Shown here: piece by piece, positions 1 to 9,200 of the stretch | Numbering within the stretch: the first letter of the stretch is position 1 | Layout: each line of letters opens with the position of its first letter | Made by a program: the position numbers and the translations under genes | The notes under the pieces: generated by a model | Database searches by the model: none | Told to the model about the DNA's origin: nothing | Seen by the model: only the letters and a program-made list of their open reading frames with translations | From: Xiphydria camelus | Lineage: Eukaryota; Arthropoda; Insecta; Hymenoptera; Xiphydriidae | Assembly (NCBI GenBank): GCA_963678675.1 | Contig: OY783198.1 | Location: 13,030,580-13,094,579, forward strand | Direction of reading: 5' to 3' | Length of the DNA: 64,000 nucleotides

Positions 1-3000
1 GAAGACCACTTCCGCGCTCGCGCGCTGAGGGAGATGGAACCAGCCTTTGGCCAGCCTTTTCAGTTGGCGGTCGACTTCACCGAGTGGCCCCTTTTCCATC
101 CTCATTCCCCTTAGACCGAAGTCCATACGCGGCAGCACAAACTTGGCTACCGCGTCGAACTTCGGCCAAGGGGCGAGCAACGAGGCATCGATCGCCTTGA
201 GGCACTCAACGATGTCAACGAGCGCCTTTATTGGGGTCTGGCTCACGTTGGCACCGGTGGGTGTACCCAAGTGGGGGTATTCGTCGCGGTCCGATAACGC
301 GCGAACGGGCTCTCCTTGGAGAGGGAACACAGTCGGCAGCACCCGGCGCCCTCTTCTGCAGTTCATATGCAGAGTGGCACATTTAGCCGGGTTAAAGTGC
401 AGGCCAATCCGCTGTGCTGCCCTCTCCGCTGCGGACAGGAGGAGTCGCATCCCGGCGGGGTCGCTGGCCACCAGCGCAAGGTCGTCCGCGTACGCCAGAG
501 TATTCAATCTCGTCCCGCGTAAATCGTACCCCGCATCCGAGGAAGCAAGGGCACGAAGTACGGGCTCGAGAGCGAGGTTGAACACTATGGGGCTCAGCGG
601 GCAACCTTGTTTTACACCCGACTGGATGTTCACCTCCGAGGTGTAACCATCCGCAGTTCTCACCCTCGTAGTGGCCCCTCGGTACATACTCGCCACCAAA
701 CGGCGGAGAGATGCAGGCACCTGGGCTCCCTCCAGCGCGGCTGCAATAGAGACGTGGGGGACCGAACCGAAAGCATTTCGGAGGTCCAACCACGCCACCA
801 CTACCTCCTTTCCAGTCCGACGTGCGTCCTGAATGGCCTCCTGAAGCACGAAGGAATGCTCGTAGCATCCCTCGTACTTCAGGAAGCCCTTCTGTGAAGG
901 ACTGATGCGGCCGTTGCGCGTCGCCCATACGGTGAGACGATCGGCCACGACGGCGGCGAACAGCTTGGCGAGAACCGAACCCATCGCGAGCGGGCGCCAA
1001 TTACTCAGGTCATCCTGATCCCCTTTCTTGTACACCAAGACGGTGTTGGATGTCTTCCAACCCTCAGGGATCGCTTCCAGCCTGCGGCAGGCGTTATAAA
1101 CCGCAGTCAGGACACACGCACCGGGGTCAACCCTTCGCAAGTCGCGATAGGTAAGACCGTCGGGTCCAGGCGCGGTATTAGCCGCGTTCTTGAGCCGACG
1201 GAGTACCTCCAGCTGACTGAAGGGTGACACCAGCGCGTCGTTATCGTCCTGCAACGGGGGCTCAGTCGGCCAGCCCCCGACAAGACCTTCCGGGTCCTCA
1301 CGCCGGCGATACACTTCCTCGAAGTGATGAAGGACCCCATCGCGTGGCACAGCACACTGAACGGTAGGGCCCTGCATCACCTCGCGAAATGCACGCCGGG
1401 GGTCTTGTCTGTACAAGCGCTGGATGTGAGTCGCACGACTCACGCGATCCATGGGGGGAGGAAGCAGGGGATCAGGCTGATCCGAACGATCAGCTACTCG
1501 CTCCGGGTTCGTGTCCTCGGCTGCCCGCCTCCGGCGCGGCCGACCGCCCCCACGCCGGGGAGCATTTCGCGCACCGGAGGCGCCGGGCCCAGCAGGAGTC
1601 GCAGCCTGAAAACGCATGGCAAGTCGCCTTGCCAGCGCTTCCAACTCGTCTATCGACAAGACAGCCTCAGCCGCTTCGATGAGCTCGACGCACTCAGTCT
1701 CGCTAAAAGGAGGCTGAGGCGCAGAGCCATCTGGCAGCATTGGCTGGGCGTTGACCCTACCAGGCCCGACACCCCCGGCGCCGCGCGGCACGCCCAGTCC
1801 CCCCGCACCAATGCGGGCCGGATCTGGCCGCCTTCGGGAGGCCGAGGCACCCTGTCGAGGGGGTGGGGGAACTAACGGGGGAGCCCGTCCGGGCGCCCGG
1901 GGACCATCGACGAAACCACCACCATGACCATGCTGCAAGGGACTTACCGGACGCTGAACTAATGCAGTCCGGTCGCGGCGCGATGAGTTGAATCCGCGAT
2001 GCCCCCCTGTCTCAGTCCTACCTCGAGTGTCGCGCGGTGGCGCGTCGGGTCGGCGCTCCAGTCCTGCTGGGGCCGATGTTGATGGCGTTGTCATCGTAAT
2101 CGTCGTCTGCGTGGCGGTCGTTGCCATCCTCGTCGTCCTCGCGGCAGCTGCTGATGTTGTTGCTGCTGCCGCTGCTGCTGCTGGTGGTGTTGCTGCTGCA
2201 GCTGTCCGGGGGGAGTCCTCGATGCGACCCTCCGGTGTTGATCGGGCCGCTGGTGGTGGGGGCGGTGGCCTCGCAGCCGCCTCCGCCCGGACTCTCCTCC
2301 GGATCTCCTCCTCTTCTTCATCCGGAACCTCCCGACTTCCCGCGTGGTACTCGACGACCCCTGCGAGATACTCACGGGTCGCCGAGTATCTCCTTCTTAC
2401 TGCCTCCAACTCAGGAGTGTGAGGCAGTACTTCCACCTCCGGGGGAGCAGGTGTTTGAGGAAAAGAGGTGTTCCGCCAGAACACCTCGTCGTCGCTCGAC
2501 GACGACGACGACGATCCGCTGGATATTATTACGGATCGCCTGGGACGACCAGATCTTAAGACCCTTGGTCGTCCCGCGACGGAGAGGGTGACAGCTCCGT
2601 CGCTGAGGCGTCTGGCGGGGATCTCTCTCACCTCTTCCTCGCTCCCGGCACCCGCATCTGGTGTTACGGCGGGCGCCTCTTCCGGTATCTCCTCCTCTTC
2701 CTCCACGATCACGTCCTCCATCCTTGGTGGTGTTCGGGGGGGACTTATCCTCCCGGGATGGACGGCCGTAGAACAGATCGGCCCGCCACATACCGAGGTG
2801 GTAATGGTAGTGGCGGTGATCGTGGTTACCGGGCTGGAGGTGGGTATCTGGATGTCGCTGGGCGGGGTCGTCGGAGGGTCCGGGATCCTCTCGAGGACGA
2901 CGAAGGGCTGCCTTCCCTGAAGCAGCTGTAGCCGTTGGCAGATCTCCTGCCGCTGCTGCTCCAGGGTCGGCACTGTTGTAGTCGTGGTCGGCGCTGTTGC

Positions 3001-4077
3001 TCCCTCGCTGGCGACGGTGGCGACGACGGGTGTGGGGGGAGTTGCGACGACGTCCGCGTACGTTGTCCCAGTGGTAACCGGTGGTGACCTCCGGAACTGC
3101 TGCCGCGGGCGCTCTGGAGACCGATCCTCGGTGGCTGCTCTTGTTCTCCTTGCCTTGCTCCTCGTGACTCTTGGGGACACAGGCGGGGCGCTGGTCGCAC
3201 GTCCTCGCCTGGTCGTCACTCCTCGCGTGGTGGTCGTCTGCGAGGGACGGGTGGAAGTCGGCGCAGAGGTGGTCGTTGCACCGCTTCCACTCCGTCGAGG
3301 AGGTGGAGTTGGTCCCCGGCCAGAGGATGTTGATGGACCGGGGCGGGGGGAACTAGATGTCCGCGTTCCCCCGAGCGCGCTCCGCATGGTATCGGCTCCT
3401 CGGATGTTCGGCCTCTGGGTCGACGCTCTTGATGGACCCCCGCTCGAAGATGTAGATGGCGAGGGTCGAAGGGGGACGGTGACTCCCGTCGCCCCGGCAG
3501 TCCGCACAAGATGTTGGGTGGCTGGAACCTGCCGCGTCGGCCCAAAGGTCAACGTCATTTGCGTCGCTGCTCCTCCCGTCCTCCTTGTGGTAGCGATGGA
3601 TGCTGCCACGGTGGTGGTCGTCGTGGCCGAGGTAGATGGTGGTGTCCTCGTGGCACCCGTCGTCGTCGCCGTCGCACTTATCGCCGCTCTTAAAGTCCTT
3701 ACGCCCGCGCTACGTGTAGTAGTCGCGGGTCGAGAGCTCGCGGGGGCGGAGGTGTTAATGCCAGATGTACTGGCTGTCGATTGGGTGGGAGCTGTCGAAC
3801 GGGGATGCGATCGCTCGAAATGCGCCTTAACGTCTTTAAGGGCATACCTGCCCTTTCCGACGAAGGAGCACTGCGAGCACGCATATTGAATAAAAAGCCC
3901 CGCATGAGCCGGCTCATTATTCCTGGCCATAAGGGCCAGGTGCTTTGACAGCTCCGCGTTCCCTTTGAAACACCCCTTGGATCGAATTAGGCCCGAACCG
4001 CCGTAGCAGACCGGGCATCGAAATTCCTCCGGAAGAGGAACCTCGATCCTCAGAGGGACGCGTGGTGGTGTCGCCAT
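1..4077 (-). CDS. RLE-type retrotransposon protein, copy A (3'-truncated by window edge)
   Basis: I read all 1359 codons from the ATG at 4077 down to the window edge and found no in-frame stop. The protein starts with MATPPR and has the same N-terminal fingers, linker and RT as the complete copies. YADD lies at 481-492 (residues about 1196-1199). The reading stops just after the RT thumb region, so the zinc knuckle and endonuclease cannot be judged. The linker is 2 residues longer here than in copy B over the same span, an in-frame difference. The long antisense frame that is open in other copies is broken in this one. Confidence 0.88.
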   Translation of the reverse strand, partial: MATPPRVPLRIEVPLPEEFRCPVCYGGSGLIRSKGCFKGNAELSKHLALMARNNEPAHAGLFIQYACSQCSFVGKGRYALKDVKAHFERSHPRSTAPTQSTASTSGINTSAPASSRPATTTRSAGVRTLRAAISATATTTGATRTPPSTSATTTTTVAASIATTRRTGGAATQMTLTFGPTRQVPATQHLVRTAGATGVTVPLRPSPSTSSSGGPSRASTQRPNIRGADTMRSALGGTRTSSSPRPGPSTSSGRGPTPPPRRSGSGATTTSAPTSTRPSQTTTTRGVTTRRGRATSAPPVSPRVTRSKARRTRAATEDRSPERPRQQFRRSPPVTTGTTYADVVATPPTPVVATVASEGATAPTTTTTVPTLEQQRQEICQRLQLLQGRQPFVVLERIPDPPTTPPSDIQIPTSSPVTTITATTITTSVCGGPICSTAVHPGRISPPRTPPRMEDVIVEEEEEIPEEAPAVTPDAGAGSEEEVREIPARRLSDGAVTLSVAGRPRVLRSGRPRRSVIISSGSSSSSSSDDEVFWRNTSFPQTPAPPEVEVLPHTPELEAVRRRYSATREYLAGVVEYHAGSREVPDEEEEEIRRRVRAEAAARPPPPPPAARSTPEGRIEDSPRTAAAATPPAAAAAAATTSAAAARTTRMATTATQTTITMTTPSTSAPAGLERRPDAPPRDTRGRTETGGHRGFNSSRRDRTALVQRPVSPLQHGHGGGFVDGPRAPGRAPPLVPPPPRQGASASRRRPDPARIGAGGLGVPRGAGGVGPGRVNAQPMLPDGSAPQPPFSETECVELIEAAEAVLSIDELEALARRLAMRFQAATPAGPGASGARNAPRRGGGRPRRRRAAEDTNPERVADRSDQPDPLLPPPMDRVSRATHIQRLYRQDPRRAFREVMQGPTVQCAVPRDGVLHHFEEVYRRREDPEGLVGGWPTEPPLQDDNDALVSPFSQLEVLRRLKNAANTAPGPDGLTYRDLRRVDPGACVLTAVYNACRRLEAIPEGWKTSNTVLVYKKGDQDDLSNWRPLAMGSVLAKLFAAVVADRLTVWATRNGRISPSQKGFLKYEGCYEHSFVLQEAIQDARRTGKEVVVAWLDLRNAFGSVPHVSIAAALEGAQVPASLRRLVASMYRGATTRVRTADGYTSEVNIQSGVKQGCPLSPIVFNLALEPVLRALASSDAGYDLRGTRLNTLAYADDLALVASDPAGMRLLLSAAERAAQRIGLHFNPAKCATLHMNCRRGRRVLPTVFPLQGEPVRALSDRDEYPHLGTPTGANVSQTPIKALVDIVECLKAIDASLLAPWPKFDAVAKFVLPRMDFGLRGMRMEKGPLGEVDRQLKRLAKGWFHLPQRASAEVVF

Positions 4078-4108
4078 CTCGCAGTGGTCGGAGTACACTA
4101 AACGGGAA

Positions 4109-4287
4109 CTTAACCGACGGTTAAGCTAAACTAACTAGGAGAGGGTACTCTAGGGGATTCGCCAGGCGGCGTGACAGTTTCCCGCCACAAACCGACTAAC
4201 TCCTCGCACTAGAGGGGATAAGGAAGATGGCGGCAACTGACGCGCGGGAGTCACTCCTCAGAGTGGCTCGCACGATGACAGCTGTCA
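4109..4287 (-). promoter_or_regulatory. Conserved 5' leader block: inverted repeat, YY1/Pho-like site, E-box palindrome
   Basis: Three short motifs sit at fixed spacing upstream of the ATG. A 17-bp inverted repeat, CTTAACCGACGGTTAAG, lies at 4109-4125, about 32 nt before the start codon. At 4224-4234 the plus strand reads AAGATGGCGGC, matching the YY1/Pho consensus core. A perfect 12-bp palindrome, TGACAGCTGTCA, with a CAGCTG E-box lies at 4276-4287. Internal promoters of non-LTR elements commonly lie in the 5' UTR, and human L1 uses YY1 there. A promoter role here is inference from position and from conservation in every copy that keeps its leader. Confidence 0.5.
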
Positions 4288-4835
4288 CCACCCGGGCTTT
4301 AAGGTTAGGGACTCCGATGGGCACTTAGCCGCGGGGATCGCTCTTAGGAGCGACGCGCGCAGCAGAGCGCCTGACACCGGGGGAGGTTAGAAAGGATGTC
4401 AGGTAGGGTTAGGTCGCCTTACAGCAACCGACACTCGGATGCCTTAGAGCAAAGCTCGCTGGCAGGCGAGTGGGGGCTGATGGAAGGGAACCGGGAAATT
4501 CAAAGGGGTTAAAACCGATTCCTCCCTCGATTACTCCCTCCCGTTACCGGTAAGGAGCTCGATTGAGGAAAGGGAGTTGGACGACTAGGAGGGGGAAAGA
4601 ACACTCTACTTACCTCCGACCACTTAACGTTGGGACGGCGACTGCGTCCTCCGGTAGCGCCTCCAAGGGGGTTATCCGCGAACACTCCGCACTCGCGAAC
4701 TCTCTGCGCGGCACACAGAGAGACAGCACAAATAAATTAAACGACACTGCACGCAGTTACCGACACTGTACACACCGCGCGACACTGGATTTAAACTAAC
4801 ACTTAACACAGAACGATAAAATAAAACTTAAACTA

Positions 4836-5133
4836 ATCGCTTCCCGACCGAGAGCGTAAGACTTTAAAATCGCGAAAAGCGCGAAAAATTTAAAATTCCT
4901 CCGGAGAGTGTAAAGGCTCTCAGGAGGAAGGACTAGAAATAAAACTAAGTCCTAATATAAAATTCAAACGGGTGTAAAGAGCCCGGAATAATTCTAAGTC
5001 CTAAAGGTAGTATACTGTCAAAGAGTACCGCGACACCGGTAAAATTGGTCGCGGCAGGGATAAGGTATGGAAAACTGATTTTTGGTAAAGGTGGATGGCC
5101 TTGCCGTTCCTCAAACCTTATTAAAGGGAGGAA
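4836..5133 (+). pseudogene. Degenerate U2-like snRNA sequence, convergent with the U2 3' half
   Basis: On the strand opposite to the element, pieces of U2 appear in the right order. A 5' end beginning ATCGCTTC and continuing CG.CC...TAAGA starts at 4836. GTAGTATACTGT at 5007 resembles the branch-recognition segment GTAGTATCTGT. A hairpin lies at 5028-5054. AAAACTGATTTTTGG at 5071-5085 holds the Sm site, followed by AGGTGG and GGCCTTGCCG, both also present after the Sm site of the true U2. A terminal stem with arms TTCCTC and GAGGAA spans 5107-5133. GTAGTA to Sm spans 79 nt, against 75 in U2. About 130 extra nt, including a strong hairpin at 4898-4927, separate the first two pieces, so it cannot be a normal U2. 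A different Sm-class snRNA remains possible. Confidence 0.55.
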
Positions 5134-5153
5134 TATGAATTTGCAAAGGATAA

Positions 5154-5304
5154 TTGGGCCAGTCCTGGAGGTACTGCAATACCAGGCCAACCCGCGGCAA
5201 GGCCGGAGCGAGCTCCCGTCACCTCACCCACCTCCAAAAATCAGTTTAATATACTGGATTCCCAATGGGAATCGTATCAGATATTAAGCTGATAAGAACA
5301 GATA
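5154..5304 (-). ncRNA. U2: U2 snRNA gene, 3' half (about nt 37 to 3' end), interrupted by copy B
   Basis: Read on the minus strand from 5304, the sequence begins TATCTGTTCTTATCAGC and continues through stem IIa, a stem IIb hairpin (ATTCCCATTGGGAAT) and TTAAACTGATTTTTGG with the Sm site. It then reaches stem III (GGAGCTCGCTCC), the stem IV loop GGTATTGCAGTACC and the end GGCCCAA. That is the complete U2 from about human nt 37 to the 3' terminus, 151 nt against 152 in human. The first 36 nt, including GTAG of the branch-recognition sequence, are replaced by the retrotransposon 3' end, so no functional U2 could come from this locus. Confidence 0.93.
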
Positions 5305-5353
5305 AACGCCATTTATTGTACAATTACATGAATACATACAATAAAGATGTGTT

Positions 5354-5473
5354 CCCCCGGAGGAACAATGCTCCCCCGGGGGTAAATGGCGCGTGGCGCC
5401 GACAACCAAACAATTAAAATAGTATAATAATATGAGTATAAATATAAGGGGGGCGGCTTAATAGCCACCCCCC
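5354..5473 (-). other. 3' UTR structured segment with two GC hairpins, copy B
   Basis: Hairpin 1 (5354-5382) pairs a CCCCCGG arm with CCGGGGG and extends to about 12 bp, with two G.U wobbles and a CATTG loop. Hairpin 2 (5448-5473) pairs GGGGGG with CCCCCC through a U.G wobble and a GGC/GCC extension. Between them is a short TGGCG/CGCCA palindrome. The segment lies about 50-170 nt from the element 3' end. R2-family proteins bind structured 3' UTR RNA to start target-primed reverse transcription, so this is the likeliest recognition structure; that role is inference. Confidence 0.6.
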
Positions 5474-6276
5474 ACTATTGAGGTCCCGCCATAGTACAGA
5501 AGGAAATTTATTGGTTTCGGCGGGTCCTAACAAAGTAATACTGGGGGCCCCCCGCCGTCCTACGGTCGGGGGGTGTGGCGCCACTGTATTCGAGGGACAA
5601 TCACGGGACCACACAACAGAAATCCAGCGATACCCACGGACCAGCCACCCCCCGATCTACTTTACAGCAGACCGAGGCCGGCCGGCCCGGGGGTACCAGC
5701 TCCACCGCGCAAATCACAGACAGGACAGGACATCACACGGACAGCACAAGACAACACACAGCACGGTGGGCAACACATATATTTAAGTAATTAGTTGAAT
5801 AAATTCATAATTAGGTTAAGAGTACATCTATAGGCCACTCGCTATGATCGCGGCTACGAGTGCCTATTCTATACGTAGTAATTAATTAATTTGTAGTGCT
5901 AAACCATTACCGTGTGGCAAATAGATAGGTAAGTAACGAAAATATCACAGACTGTCGTATCATATATGGTTTAGCACATAGTATGTATAATAAATATATC
6001 TAATTCTCTTTCAGATGAGGAGGGAAGGACGGCCGCTCAACAAGGTAAGTCACTCGGTAGGCATAAAATTAGAGTGTAGTTGGCTTAAAAGAAAACAAAG
6101 TTATTGCCTGGTCGCACCTGGGTAGACAGCGTGGCGGTGGATGATAATGAATGAAGGCGAACGAAATGGATGGTAGTATATACAATAAGTGAGTGTAATG
6201 ATATGAACGTGAGACATAAAAGCGCTGTTACTCAGGCGCACCGGTCCTTCCCAGGACCAAGGCAGGAGGGCAAATA

Positions 6277-9200
6277 TCAGTCATTATCAGGTTCAGTTAC
6301 AAGCGGTGCATACTGCCTAGCGCCGGTAAGGTGTTCCACGTATATATCGCGGGACCATCGGATCGTGTCCGAGACAATGAGTCGGCGCATCATCGACGCA
6401 TACCACGAAGATATTCGTAGCCATCTCAACACTTTCTCATTGCCCCAGTACCACGACCCGAGGGCACCCACGATAAAGGCGTCAACCACAACTCGGTACC
6501 CTTGCGCCTGCAGCTGGTCCGCCAGGGGCGCGTACTTGGCGTATTTCCGCGCTCTGGCCTCATCCCAAGACTGCAGACGGTTCTCAAAGGGCACCGTCAC
6601 GTCCAAGATGGTGATGACACGTGACCGGTCGTCCCGGATAACTATATCCGGCCGAAGTTGTGCCAACTCCCCAACCACCCCTGCCACAGGGCGGTTCGTG
6701 GTCACGACACCAGGCAGTTGCTGAGCTTTAACGATCCGATCGACAATCGCATCGTGCCGACGCTGAATTGCGTTTGAATGAGGAGTGCAATGTCCGAGCA
6801 CATGGGGTAGTGTCTCGAGGGTGCTCCCGCACCGCCGGCATCGTTTATCGTTCGCCTCCCAAGGCCTAGCTCCGTTCAGAGGCAAGACATTGAGACGCGC
6901 TCGATGAACGAAACGCCAGTCGGCAAAACGCGTAAAGCCGCCAGTCCGGAGGAAATGGTTAGACCACTTCGCCCGTCCCGACACCTCGTGGACCTTACCC
7001 TGGTCCCGCTTCGTCAGCAAGGTTCCGCGGTAGTACTCGACCAGCGCAACCCTCATCCGGTGCACTATCGGTGAGCGTGCGGCTGGTGGTACGATCGTCG
7101 ATCGGTCACGAGTCGCTCGCAACACGATCGCCAGCTCCTCACGTTCGTCAGACCACGTCCAACGCACGCCGAGCTTCGTTGACTGCCTCCGGGCGGCGTC
7201 ACGTGCCGAGGTCCAGAGGGACTTAACGTCCCCCCCGTGCCTGGCGAAATCCCCCTCCAGCGAACCGGAAAGGTATTCCGCCACGTCATCCATGCACGGC
7301 TCTCGGCCGAGCCGCTTCCTGACCGCCGCCCTCAACCCGCTACTCGCGATTGTTCTCACCACCTCATCCTCCGCCGTCAGCATTCTGAAGGCGTGTGCGA
7401 TGGTGAGCGCATCCGCGAGATCAGCTAGCGGAAGTAGCCCTCCTCCCCCCATAGATGGAGGTAGGAAGACCACTTCCGCGCTCGCGCGCTGAGGGAGATG
7501 GAACCAGCCTTTCGCCAGTCTTTTCAGTTGGCGGTCAACTTCACCGAGTGGCCCTTTCTCCATCCTCATTCCCCTTAGACCGAAGTCCATACGCGGCAGC
7601 ACAAACTTTGCTACCGCGTCAAACCTCTGCCAAGGGGCGAGCAACGAGGCATCGATCGCCTTGAGGCACTCAACGATGTCAACGAGCGCCTTTATTGGGG
7701 TCTGGCTAACGTTGGCACCGGTGGGCGTACCCAAGTGGGGGTATTCGTCGCGGTCCGATAACGCGCGAACGGGCTCTCCTTGGAGAGGGAACACAGTCGG
7801 CAGCACCCGGCGCCCTCTTCTGCAGTTCATATGCAGAGTGGCACATTTAGCCGGGTTAAAGTGCAGGCCAATCCGCTGTGCTGCCCTCTCCGCTGCGGAC
7901 AGGAGGAGTCGCATCCCGGCGGGGTCGCTGGCAACCAGCGCAAGGTCGTCCGCATACGCCAGAGTGTTCAACCTCGTCCCGCGTAAATCGTACCCCGCAT
8001 CCGAGGATGCAAGGGCACGAAGTACGGGCTCGAGAGCGAGGTTGAACACTATGGGGCTCAACGGGCAACCTTGTTTTACACCCGACTGGATGTTCACCTC
8101 CGAGGTGTAACCGTCCGCAGTTCTCACCCTCGTCGTGGCCCCTCGGTACATGCTCGCCACCAAACGGCGGAGAGATGCAGGCACCTGGGCACCCTCTAGC
8201 GCGGCTGCAATGGAGACATGGGGGACCGAACCGAAAGCATTTCGGAGGTCCAACCACGCCACCACTACCTCCTTTCCAGTCCGACGTGCGTCCTGAATGG
8301 CCTCCTGAAGCACGAAGGAATGCTCGTAGCATCCCTCGTACTTCAGGAAGCCCTTCTGTGAAGGACTGATGCGGCCGTTGCGCGTCGCCCATACGGTGAG
8401 GCGATCGGCCACGACGGCGGCGAACAGCTTGGCGAGAACCGAACCCATCGCGAGCGGGCGCCAATTACCCAGGTCATCCTGATCCCCTTTCTTGTACACC
8501 AAGACGGTGTTGGAAGTCTTCCAACCCTCAGGGATCGCTTCCAGCCTGCGGCATGCGTTATAAACCGCAGTCAGGACACACGCACCGGGGTCAACCCTTC
8601 GCAAGTCGCGATAGGTAAGACCGTCGGGTCCAGGCGCGGTATTAGCCGCGTTCTTGAGCCGACGGAGTACCTCCAGCTGACTGAAGGGTGACACCAGCGC
8701 GTCGTTATCGTCCTGCAAAGGGGGCTCAGTCGGCCAGCCCCCGACAAGACCTTCCGGGTCCTCACGCCGGCGATACACTTCCTCGAAGTGATGAAGAACC
8801 CTATCGCGTGGCACAGCACACTGAACTGTAGGGCCCTGCATCACCTCGCGAAATGCGCGCCGGGTGTCTTGTCTATACAGACGCTGGATGTGAGTCGCAC
8901 GACTCACGCGATCCATGGGGGGAGGAAGCGGGGGACCAGGCTGATCCGAATGATCAGCCACTCGCTCCGGGTTCGTATCCTCGGCTGCCCGCCTCCGGCG
9001 CGGCCGACCGCCCCCACGCCGGGGAGCATTTCGCGCGCCGGAGGCGCCGGGCCCAGCAGGAGTCGCAGCCTGAAAACGCGTGGCAAGTCGCCTTGCCAGC
9101 GCTTCCAACTCGTCTAATGACGAGACAGCCTCAGCCGCTTCGATGAGCTCGACGCACTCAGTCTCGCTAAAAGGAGGCTGAGGCGCAGAGCCATCTGGCA

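Larger units (their letters stand above)
1..4835 (-). mobile_element. Utopia-like non-LTR retrotransposon, copy A (3' end outside window)
   Basis: The left window edge cuts this copy inside the region 3' of the RT core, so its endonuclease, 3' UTR and 3' junction are not visible. The coding part is 1-4077. The leader, 4078-4835, has no convincing ORF. It holds the regulatory block at 4109-4287, a small hairpin at 4338-4353 and three CGACACT motifs at 4742, 4761 and 4780. The 5' boundary is not directly visible; I place it next to the plus-strand U2-like sequence that starts at 4836, which is inference. Confidence 0.85.

Noticed and set aside
4324..4360. GGCTAAG on the minus strand in the leader as a possible U2 5' half
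   Set aside because: Only seven bases match convincingly. The surrounding sequence forms its own hairpin and lacks the ATCGCTTCTCGG and GTAG parts in register.
4078..4835. HDV-like self-cleaving ribozyme at the element 5' end
   Set aside because: R2 elements often have one, but I could not assemble the nested double-pseudoknot pairing by eye and the 5' end is not defined. A covariance-model search would decide.
4898..5140. Spliced-leader RNA gene on the plus strand
   Set aside because: An Sm site and hairpins are present, but the sequence matches U2 pieces in order. No SL exon is recognisable, and an insect host would not be expected to trans-splice.
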